Source: Solimonas sp040391865 (GTDB lineage: Bacteria > Pseudomonadota > Gammaproteobacteria > Nevskiales > Nevskiaceae). From it: a stretch of DNA of 36,026 nt. Numbering within the stretch: position 1 is the first letter of the stretch; each line of letters opens with the position of its first letter. The DNA lies in assembly GCA_040391865.1 (NCBI GenBank), contig JBEBWZ010000020.1, forward strand, positions 1-36,026, written 5' to 3'. Position numbers and translations under genes: made by a program. Of this stretch, positions 6,809 to 13,521 are shown piece by piece. The notes below the pieces were generated by a model. The model made no database searches and was not told where the DNA came from. It saw nothing but the letters and a program-made list of their open reading frames with translations.

Positions 6809-8791
6809 TTATCGAGAGGGCAGCGCCAAAGGCGACAGCCGGTTACGCAGGGCACGCGGCATCGGCACGCTGCACAGCAATCGCCGGCGCAGGCCCGTCA
6901 ACTCCTCGTGCAGCTTGTCCTGGGTCAGCGTCACCGGCAGGCGCAGGATCGCGCGCAGCAGATCGGCCGTCAGGCGTTGTTTTGATTCGTGGTCGTACAG
7001 CGAGCCGAAGCTGCCGGCGGCAGCGAACAGCGCGCGCGACAGATGCAGATAATCGCGGCTCAGCACCAGCCCGGCCTGCTGCGTGTTCGACATCAGATGC
7101 AGCACCGTCTGACCGCGACGATGCAGACCGGCGATGCCGCCGCGATGCAGCTCCAGCACGAAATTCCAGCGCGTCAGCGGCGTCACGCCCTTGCGCGCCA
7201 GTGTCTCGTCGAGCAGGGCCTTGATCTCTGCACGGCGCGCACGATTGCCCTCGGGTTGCGTGCTGACCTCGATCAACACGTCGGTCAGCATCTCGGTATC
7301 GGCCAGGATGGCGCCGGCGAGATAACTCCAGACCAGACTCCATTTGCCGTCCAGCGGCACCACATTGCCCCAGTCGATCAAATGCAGCGTGCCGTCGCTG
7401 CCGATCATCACGTTGCCCGGATGCAGGTCGCCGTGCATCTCGCGATGCACGAACACGTGGTAGACCAGTGTGTACAGCAGACGCTCGGAAATCTGCTGCT
7501 GGAAGCGGCGTCGGCTGGAACGCGGCATCCGTGCCATCGCGCGCGTCAGGCTTGCGGCATCGGACAGGTATTCCATCTCGATGATGCGCCGCGACTGGCC
7601 ATACAGGGCCGGCACCCGCCACATCGCCGAACGGCGGCTGCGTTCGTAGAAGCGCAAGTGATTGCGCGCCTCCTGTTCGAAATCGAGCTCTTCCATGAAG
7701 CCTGCGATGAACTCGTCGACCTGCTCCTGCATCGCACGCAGGAACGGCGCCAGCCGCGAATGCGGTGCCCAGTACTGCGACGACATGATCGCCAGGCCCA
7801 GCACCAGCTTGCCGATTGCGAACTCGCGGTCGATGTTGTGGCGACCGACCTTGATCACCACGGTGCGCAACACTTCCCTTCCGTCCTCGATGAACGGTTT
7901 CTTGGCGACATACACCGAGCCGATCGAACCGGATTTCACCGGCCGCGCCGGGTCGAAATCCATGTACATCCGTTCCGGCGGCTTGCCGTAGCAGTCCATG
8001 AACGCCTGCTGCACCTCGGCTTCGTTCATCGGCGGCACGTCTTCATGGAACACCGCCAGCTCGCGCGCGATTTCCTCGGGCAGGAAATCGGCATTGGCTG
8101 CCGCCGCCTGTGCCATCTTGATGAAGAACGGCCCGAACTCGCGCACCATCTGCGCAATGATCTGTGCCTGTGCCTTGAAATCCTTGGGATCGGCCTGGAA
8201 GAACGGCTTGATGTGCCGCAGCGCCTTGATCTGGCGGCGGATGATCAGTGCGTCGCCGCGGAGGGTGTCGGCGCGGCGCAGAATCTCGGCCAGCTGCCAC
8301 TGGTTGAAGCGGCGCCCCGCCTTCAGCAGATTGATCACCTCCACCAGCATCGGCTCGTAGGTGCGGATCACCAGCCGCACCATGTCCAGCGACATCTCGC
8401 CCAGGCCTTTCAGCTCCGGCGTGGCGAACAGTTCGTTGAAGAACTGCCAGAACTCCTGCACCAGCTGTTCCGGCACCGGGACCGGCGAGCGCGCCACGGT
8501 CTGCTCGACCACGAAGCGGATCAGCTCTTCGGTGGACTGCTCGTTGGGGATCAGCCGCTTGCTGCGCAGATAGCCGGTCAGACGCTCGGTCTGACGCAGC
8601 AGCGGATGCTGATAAAGGCTGCCGAATACATGATCGACCGCTTGCGTCAGATCATCGCGGGTGACATCGCCATCGCTGGCGAGCAGTTTGCCCAGCGGCA
8701 CCATGCCGCGCGACAGACGATAGGTGGACACGGTCAAGGTGCCCAGTTCTCGCAACAGGCCCGGGGCTTTGCCGTCCTGTGGCGCGTCCAT
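6809..8791 (-). CDS. ABC1/UbiB-family atypical kinase with divergent signature motifs
   Basis: This 660-residue protein has an N-terminal helical region (about 1-215) and an ABC1 kinase-like core. Seen in the core are the GPFFIKMAQ segment at 220-228 where the family has KxGQ, a nucleotide loop VKSGSIGSVY at 285-294 where the family has an Ala-rich loop, Lys314 in VVIKV, and the EELDFEQEARN motif at 368-378. HGDLHPGN follows at 453-460 as the catalytic loop, then DWG at 473-475. UbiB/COQ8 relatives are ATPases that support ubiquinone synthesis. This protein is longer than typical UbiB, lacks an obvious C-terminal pair of membrane helices, and alters both family hallmarks. It starts one base into the ribA stop codon (TAATG), so translation is coupled. 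It is an ABC1-superfamily member rather than orthologous UbiB. Confidence 0.88.
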   Translation of the reverse strand: MDAPQDGKAPGLLRELGTLTVSTYRLSRGMVPLGKLLASDGDVTRDDLTQAVDHVFGSLYQHPLLRQTERLTGYLRSKRLIPNEQSTEELIRFVVEQTVARSPVPVPEQLVQEFWQFFNELFATPELKGLGEMSLDMVRLVIRTYEPMLVEVINLLKAGRRFNQWQLAEILRRADTLRGDALIIRRQIKALRHIKPFFQADPKDFKAQAQIIAQMVREFGPFFIKMAQAAAANADFLPEEIARELAVFHEDVPPMNEAEVQQAFMDCYGKPPERMYMDFDPARPVKSGSIGSVYVAKKPFIEDGREVLRTVVIKVGRHNIDREFAIGKLVLGLAIMSSQYWAPHSRLAPFLRAMQEQVDEFIAGFMEELDFEQEARNHLRFYERSRRSAMWRVPALYGQSRRIIEMEYLSDAASLTRAMARMPRSSRRRFQQQISERLLYTLVYHVFVHREMHGDLHPGNVMIGSDGTLHLIDWGNVVPLDGKWSLVWSYLAGAILADTEMLTDVLIEVSTQPEGNRARRAEIKALLDETLARKGVTPLTRWNFVLELHRGGIAGLHRRGQTVLHLMSNTQQAGLVLSRDYLHLSRALFAAAGSFGSLYDHESKQRLTADLLRAILRLPVTLTQDKLHEELTGLRRRLLCSVPMPRALRNRLSPLALPSR

Positions 8792-9393
8792 TACGGCAGC
8801 GACAACCAGTGGCCGAGCTTGCTGGCCTTGGCTGCCAGATATTTTTCGTTGTGCGGGTTGCGACCCACCTCGGTGGCGACGCGCTCGACGACGTCGATGC
8901 CGTCCGCCTGCAAGGCATCGAGCTTGCGCGGGTTGTTGGTCATCAACCGGATACGCCGCAGGCCCAGCAGTTCCAGCAACTCCACCGCGAGGCTGTACTC
9001 GCGCGCGTCCGCCGGAAAGCCCAGCTGATGATTGGCTTCGACCGTGTCGGCGCCACGATCCTGCAATTCATAGGCGCGGATCTTGTTGCCAAGGCCGATG
9101 CCGCGGCCTTCCTGGCGCAGGTACAGCACCGCACCACGACCGTCTTCGGCGATCCTGCGCAGGGCATTGTCGAGTTGCGCGCCGCAGTCGCAGCGCAGCG
9201 AGAACAGCGCATCGCCGGTCAGACATTCGGAATGCACGCGCACCAATGGCGGTTCGCCGCCGAGATCGCCCAGCGCCACCACCACATGCTCCTTGCCGTT
9301 GGCAGCGCGATAAACGGAGATGCGAAATTCAGCGAATGGCGTCGGCAGCCGCGATTCAGCAATGCGTTCCAGTGAATGAACGGGGGTCGTCAC
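8791..9393 (-). CDS. ribA: GTP cyclohydrolase II (RibA)
   Basis: The product, about 200 residues, catalyses the first riboflavin step, converting GTP to 2,5-diamino-6-ribosylamino-pyrimidinone phosphate, formate and pyrophosphate. The zinc-binding cysteines are in SECLTGDALFSLRCDCG, the GTP-binding and catalytic region is LYLRQEGRGIGLGNKIRAY, and TVEANHQLGFPAD and the closing GRNPHNEKYL are conserved. The GTG start at 9393 was chosen because AGAGG lies five bases upstream and the length matches E. coli RibA. A GTG at 9426 would add 11 residues. It is a stand-alone RibA, not fused to RibB. It heads the operon with the ABC1 kinase and pyrD; two of the three are flavin-linked. No FMN riboswitch-like leader was recognised upstream. 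Confidence 0.95.
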   Translation of the reverse strand: MTTPVHSLERIAESRLPTPFAEFRISVYRAANGKEHVVVALGDLGGEPPLVRVHSECLTGDALFSLRCDCGAQLDNALRRIAEDGRGAVLYLRQEGRGIGLGNKIRAYELQDRGADTVEANHQLGFPADAREYSLAVELLELLGLRRIRLMTNNPRKLDALQADGIDVVERVATEVGRNPHNEKYLAAKASKLGHWLSLP

Positions 9394-9537
9394 AACAGCC
9401 TCTGAAGAGTCTTGCAGTGCGTGCACACCAACAAGGGTGCGGCGCGGGGCGGCAAAGCATACAGGGAGCCCGGCGCCATGCCGAGCCCCCTGCGCAATTC
9501 AGCCGCCGTCAAGCTGCCTCTGGGTAGCGCCCGGAGA

Positions 9538-10956
9538 TCAGGCGCCGAACCAGTTCTGACCGCAGACGCGCAGCGTGCGACCGTTGACGCCGCCGGCCGC
9601 CGGCGACGCCAGGAAGGCCACCGCTTCGGCGATGTCCTGCGGCAGGCCACCCTGCGACAGCGAGTTGATGCGCCGGCCGACCTCGCGCGGGCCCATCGGC
9701 ATCGCCGCGGTCATGGCGGTCTCGATGAAGCCCGGTGCCACCGCGTTGATCGCACCACCGCGCTTGGCCAGGGTCGCCGCCATCGCTTCGGCATAGCCAA
9801 TGACGCCGGCCTTGGTCGACGCGTAGTTGGTCTGCCCGGCGTTGCCGCCGATGCCGCCGATCGAGGAGATGCAGACGATGCGCGCATCCTGCTTGAGGCC
9901 ACCCTTGAGCAGACCGTCGTTGATGCGCAGGATCGAGCCGAGATTGATGTCCAGCACCATGTCCCAGAAATGGGCCGGCATGTTGCGCAGCATCTTGTCG
10001 CGGGTGACGCCGGCGTTGTGGACGATGACATCGAGTCCGCCGTAACGCTGGCCGGTTTCGTCGGCGATGCGCTGTGCCGCGTCAGCGGCGGTTACGTCCA
10101 GTGCCAGACCGACACCGCCGATGCGCGCCATGGTTTCACCCAGGCCACCTTCGGCCGAGGGATGATCCATGCCGACCACTTGTGCGCCCTCGCGCGCCAG
10201 CACGGTTGCGATCGCCGCACCGATGCCGCGCGCGGCACCGGTGACCAGTGCCACCTTGCCATTGAGACTGCCCGCCAGTGCCCCGCCCTGCGGCCCCGGG
10301 CCCACGCCCAAGGTCTGGCCGGTCACATACGCGGAATGCTCGGAGAGGAAAAAGCGCAGCGGCGCCGCCAGCTGGTTGTCGCCACCGTCCTGGACTTCGA
10401 GCAGGTTCGCGGTCGAGCCGTTCTTGCCGACTTCCTTGGCCAGCGAGCGCATGAAACCGCGCAGTGCGGTGGAGACGGTCTTGCCGTAGACGTCATCGCG
10501 CGATTCCGGCGCACGCGACACGATCAGCACGCGCCCATTGGATGGCAGATGGCGCACCAGCGGCTGCAGGAAGTCATACAGCTCGCGCATCTGCGCGGGC
10601 GACGACAGGCCGCTGGCGTCGAACACGATCGCCGCGTTCTTCGCCTCGCCCGCGTCCGGCGCCGGATTGCCGGACAGCGCAACATCAGCGGCCTGAGCTG
10701 CCGTCTTGATCAGCTCCAGCCCCGGATGCTCGGGCACGATCCGCAGGCTTGCGCCCATGGCATGCAGCTCGGCGACGAGTGCCGCGCTCAGCGAGCTGCC
10801 GCTGGCCGTGCCCAGCAGTGCCGGACGCCCTTCGAGCGGACGCTGCGTCCAGGCCGCATCGGCGCGACGCAGCCGCGGAGGGGTTGGCAGACCCAGCATG
10901 CCGGCGAATGCCTTGCCGAAGGACGAACTCGTGAAATCCAGATAGCGATCGCTCAT
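9538..10956 (-). CDS. High-molecular-weight 3-oxoacyl-ACP reductase, FabG4 type
   Basis: At 472 residues this is nearly twice the length of ordinary FabG. Residues about 1-225 form a degenerate Rossmann-like domain without a clean dinucleotide motif, while 230-472 is a full SDR domain. The latter has TGAARGIG at 239-246, NAGVTRD at 314-320 and the catalytic Ser364/365, Tyr378 and Lys382 in SSIGGIGGNAGQTNYASTK. This two-domain layout matches mycobacterial FabG4 (Rv0242c type) and its proteobacterial relatives, which reduce 3-oxoacyl thioesters and are reported to prefer NADH. It stands alone here with no adjacent hydratase or thiolase. A putative promoter with GATAAT at 10996-10991 lies about 35 bp upstream. 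Exact acyl substrate (ACP or CoA) cannot be assigned. Confidence 0.9.
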   Translation of the reverse strand: MSDRYLDFTSSSFGKAFAGMLGLPTPPRLRRADAAWTQRPLEGRPALLGTASGSSLSAALVAELHAMGASLRIVPEHPGLELIKTAAQAADVALSGNPAPDAGEAKNAAIVFDASGLSSPAQMRELYDFLQPLVRHLPSNGRVLIVSRAPESRDDVYGKTVSTALRGFMRSLAKEVGKNGSTANLLEVQDGGDNQLAAPLRFFLSEHSAYVTGQTLGVGPGPQGGALAGSLNGKVALVTGAARGIGAAIATVLAREGAQVVGMDHPSAEGGLGETMARIGGVGLALDVTAADAAQRIADETGQRYGGLDVIVHNAGVTRDKMLRNMPAHFWDMVLDINLGSILRINDGLLKGGLKQDARIVCISSIGGIGGNAGQTNYASTKAGVIGYAEAMAATLAKRGGAINAVAPGFIETAMTAAMPMGPREVGRRINSLSQGGLPQDIAEAVAFLASPAAGGVNGRTLRVCGQNWFGA

Positions 10957-11249
10957 CGCTGCTCCAATACGGTTAATTGGTAAGACCTTGATTATCGCAG
11001 TGTCGCGAGGCCAGTCCTATCGCGCGATCCGCATGCGCTCGCGCCGCTGGCGCCATTGACTGCCGCAGGCGTCTGTCAGATAGTCGGACGCCTGCGTGTG
11101 GCAAGCCGTCGCGGCCCGCATCGCGCCGGCGCCTCCCGGATTTCGCATGGCGGCAGGCGCCGTACCGTTCCCCGTTGCCTGCGGAACACCACCTGTCAGG
11201 CTTGCGTCCATACTAATTAAAGCGATTTGGTAAGGGGTGGGAGTTCCAG
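10957..11249. other. Divergent intergenic region between the FabG4-type gene and the anchored protein gene
   Basis: These 293 bp separate two divergent genes. On the minus side a GATAAT hexamer (10996-10991) and the short dyad GGTaagACC (10979-10987) suggest promoter and operator for the FabG4-type gene. On the plus side, TTGGTAAG recurs at 11227-11234, followed by a GGGTGGGAG ribosome-binding stretch before the ATG at 11250. The GC-rich middle (about 11010-11200) holds no protein I can support; the open frame on the minus strand there has no homology signal I recognise. Confidence 0.5.
10971..10996 (-). promoter_or_regulatory. Putative promoter and operator of the FabG4-type gene
   Basis: Reading the minus strand, GATAAT (10996-10991) is a good -10 hexamer, but the matching -35 (TAGGAC) is poor. 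At the expected start of transcription sits AATTGGTAAGACCTTGATT (plus-strand 10975-10993), which contains TGGTaaGACC. That core resembles the TGGTCnGACC centre of FadR operators from enteric bacteria, but the outer bases do not match. A fatty-acid-responsive repressor site is therefore only a suggestion. Confidence 0.3.
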
Positions 11250-12089
11250 ATGAATAATGCAGTGAAAATGTTCGTTGCCGCGGCAGTCGTTGCTGCCGGT
11301 ACCTATTACCTGTTGAACTTCCTGGCCCCTCATCAGGACGAAGCGACACTGGCCGCTGCTGCGGACGCTGCCGCCGATGCGGCCGCGGCAGCGGCAGCAG
11401 CGCCGGTGGCCGTTACCCCGGAAGAGGCTGCCCAGGCGCCGTCGGAAGCAACGGCCGTGCTGGAGGCGCAAGCGGATACCGACGCAGACCCGACCTCGGC
11501 GGATGCCGGTGCCAATGTCAGTGCCGGTGAAGATGAAACGGTATCGGGCGATACCGCAGCTGCTGAAGCGGAAGCTGCCCCCGAAACCGATGACGGCAGC
11601 GACACCGATACGGCTGCTCCGGCGGCTGCGGTTGCCGATGAAACCGTCACCGCCCCCGCCCCGCCCGCCGAACCGCCAGTGGCCGCGCCGACCCCCAAGC
11701 CGAAAGCCACCGCACCCGCGCCGAAGAAGCCGGCCGCGAGCAAGCCCAGCCCGCAGGCCAGCGCCCCGGCGCAGCCGTGGTGGGGTCAGGGCAGCGATGA
11801 CAGCCTGTCGCTGGTCTACGCCGGCTCCGCCGCGTACAAGCGCGCGATCGTGCTGATGTTCAACGCGGAGTTCGCCGACGCGGCGGGCGCCGCCCGCGCG
11901 CTGCGCGTGAGCGGCAGCAACGGCAAGGCCGTTGACGGCAAGTGGGAAATCAACAGCAAGAACGCACGGATGCTGGTGTTCCCGGTCGGCAACGCCGATA
12001 CCTACCAGGTCAGTATCGGCAGCGGTCTGAAAGACAAGAACGGCCGTGCGCTGAGCAGTGCCCTGCAAGGTCCGGTTCGCATTCCCTGA
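11250..12089 (+). CDS. Membrane-anchored Ala/Pro/acidic-rich protein with C-terminal Ig-like domain
   Basis: This 279-residue protein is not recognised as a named family. It has a short N-terminus and one membrane segment (about residues 5-25, KMFVAAAVVAAGTYYLLNFL). A 140-residue low-complexity linker rich in Ala, Pro, Asp and Glu (about 33-175) follows, with a proline/lysine stretch near 148-170. A compact C-terminal domain (about 176-279) starts at PWWGQGSDDSLSLVYAG and contains VSGSNGKAVDGKWEIN and YQVSIGSGLKDKNGRALSSAL. The phrase about ascending load and a new free end after which a product is displaced resembles the SbsA/Big_5-like Ig domains of surface proteins. Topology suggests a periplasmic domain held away from the inner membrane by a flexible linker. 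The ATG follows GGGAG nine bases upstream. Function is unknown. Confidence 0.8.
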   Translation: MNNAVKMFVAAAVVAAGTYYLLNFLAPHQDEATLAAAADAAADAAAAAAAAPVAVTPEEAAQAPSEATAVLEAQADTDADPTSADAGANVSAGEDETVSGDTAAAEAEAAPETDDGSDTDTAAPAAAVADETVTAPAPPAEPPVAAPTPKPKATAPAPKKPAASKPSPQASAPAQPWWGQGSDDSLSLVYAGSAAYKRAIVLMFNAEFADAAGAARALRVSGSNGKAVDGKWEINSKNARMLVFPVGNADTYQVSIGSGLKDKNGRALSSALQGPVRIP

Positions 12090-12171
12090 GGCCGGTTTCC
12101 GCTTTTCATCGCGCCGTTCGCCAGCCTTCCGACGAACGGCGTCTGTTTTTCCGCAACCGAGAGCACCCGCA

Positions 12172-12936
12172 ATGGCAACCCGACTGTTCGATCTGAACGA
12201 CCGTGTGGCACTGGTCACCGGCGCTTCACGCGGCATCGGCGAAGCGATTGCCCGGCTGCTGGCCGAACAGGGCGCACACGTGGTGCTGTCCTCTCGCAAG
12301 GCGGCGGATCTCGAAAAGGTCCGCGCCGAGATCGAGCAGGCTGGCGGCAAGGCCAGCGTGATGCCGGCGCACGTCGGTTCCAGTGCCGATATCCAGCGTC
12401 TGATCGCCGATATCGAACAGACATTCGGACGTCTCGATATCCTGGTCAACAATGCCGCGACCAATCCCTACTTCGGCCATATTTCCGAAACCGACATGGG
12501 CATGGTCGACAAGACCCTGCAGGTCAATATCCGTGGCTATTTCGAGCTGTCGGCGTTGGCCAGCAAGCTGATGAAGAAGAACGGCCGCGGTGCGATCGTC
12601 AACATCGCCAGCATCAATGGCGTGACCCCCGGCTGGTACCAGGGCATCTACTCGATCACCAAGGCAGCGGTGATCAACATGACGCAGGCCTTCGCCAAGG
12701 AATGCGGCCAGTGGGGCATCCGTGTCAACGCGGTACTGCCGGGCCTGACCGACACCAAGTTCGCCTCGGCGCTGACCCAGAACCAGGAGATGCTCAATCA
12801 TTTCCTGCCGAACATCCCGCTGGCGCGGGTGGCCCAGCCGGCCGAGATTGCACCGGCCGTCCTGTACCTGGTGTCCGATGCCGCCAGCTATGTCACCGGC
12901 ACCACGCTGGCAGTGGACGGCGGCTTCCTGAGCTGA
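12172..12936 (+). CDS. Short-chain dehydrogenase/reductase (SDR), classical type
   Basis: The 254-residue protein is a classical SDR with TGASRGIG at residues 16-23, NNAATNP, and the catalytic set Ser, Tyr and Lys in ASINGVTPGWYQGIYSITKAA. It ends DGGFLS after GTTLAVDGG, as in FabG-like oxidoreductases. It probably reduces or oxidises a carbonyl/hydroxyl pair with NAD(P)H; substrate is unknown. The start MATRLFDLNDRVALVTG at 12172 was preferred over an upstream in-frame start at 12058 because the longer form adds 38 basic residues with no SDR homology and overlaps the previous gene. An unusual tryptophan/tyrosine pair (GWYQ) replaces smaller residues next to the active-site tyrosine. The next gene starts 11 bp downstream. 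Confidence 0.9.
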   Translation: MATRLFDLNDRVALVTGASRGIGEAIARLLAEQGAHVVLSSRKAADLEKVRAEIEQAGGKASVMPAHVGSSADIQRLIADIEQTFGRLDILVNNAATNPYFGHISETDMGMVDKTLQVNIRGYFELSALASKLMKKNGRGAIVNIASINGVTPGWYQGIYSITKAAVINMTQAFAKECGQWGIRVNAVLPGLTDTKFASALTQNQEMLNHFLPNIPLARVAQPAEIAPAVLYLVSDAASYVTGTTLAVDGGFLS

Positions 12937-12946
12937 GACGCAGGCC

Positions 12947-13324
12947 GTGGATCGTCACGGGCTGATCCGCGGCGCACTGTGGATCAGCGTGCCCTTCAAT
13001 TTCGCAGCAGCGCTTGCGCTGGCGTTCCCGACGATGTCCGCGGCTCGGCTGTTCGCGTTGCCGGCGTCGGTGCCGCAGCCCTACCCGGCCATGCTCGGCG
13101 GCTTTGTCGCGCTGTTCGGCGGCCTGTACTGCTGGCTCGCGCTGCAGGCGCAGATTCCGCGCGCAATGGTCGGTTTCTCCGCCATCGGCAAGCTTGCGGT
13201 CTTCGCCATCGTCACCACGCTCTGGCTAGGCGATGCCATCGGTACGCCGCTCGCCCTGGCGGGCGCTGGCGACCTGCTGTTGGCGCTGCTGTTCCTCGGC
13301 TGGCTGCGGGCGACGCGCTCGTAG
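12947..13324 (+). CDS. Small integral membrane protein, four predicted helices
   Basis: This 125-residue protein starts at GTG, 11 bp after the SDR stop, so the two are probably co-transcribed. Four hydrophobic segments are visible at about residues 9-28 (ALWISVPFNFAAALALAF), 47-66 (AMLGGFVALFGGLYCWLALQ), 74-95 (MVGFSAIGKLAVFAIVTTLWLG) and 101-119 (LALAGAGDLLLALLFLGWL). The charges are few and lie at the ends. The pattern resembles small unannotated membrane proteins of the DUF4345 or DoxX-like kind, but I cannot assign a family. Location is the inner membrane; function is unknown. Confidence 0.75.
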   Translation: MDRHGLIRGALWISVPFNFAAALALAFPTMSAARLFALPASVPQPYPAMLGGFVALFGGLYCWLALQAQIPRAMVGFSAIGKLAVFAIVTTLWLGDAIGTPLALAGAGDLLLALLFLGWLRATRS

Positions 13325-13521
13325 CGTCTCGTCCCCGACATTTGGCGTGAATTCAATGTGTCTTGGCACGAATGCGCAAGACAGGATTCCGTCGCATCGG
13401 TCTCAATACGTTCTTTCAAGCGCTGCGCGATGCGGTACAGGACCGGCCCTGTCTGTGACTTGGCAGGACGAAGGCGGGGAAACACCCGACCATCAACAAG
13501 ACCTTTTGGGAGGAGAGACGA

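Noticed and set aside
6989..9028. A 679-codon plus-strand open frame opposite the ABC1 kinase and ribA
   Set aside because: The opposite strand carries well-supported kinase and RibA motifs; this frame is a compositional shadow with no recognisable motif.
9394..9537. Possible FMN riboswitch before ribA
   Set aside because: None of the conserved RFN element blocks (such as the GGGGCAGGGTG-type segment) could be found on the minus strand.
11380..11760. Repetitive GCC/GCG-rich stretch as a DNA repeat or CRISPR-like array
   Set aside because: It encodes the Ala/Pro/acidic linker of the anchored protein; there are no regularly spaced identical repeats.
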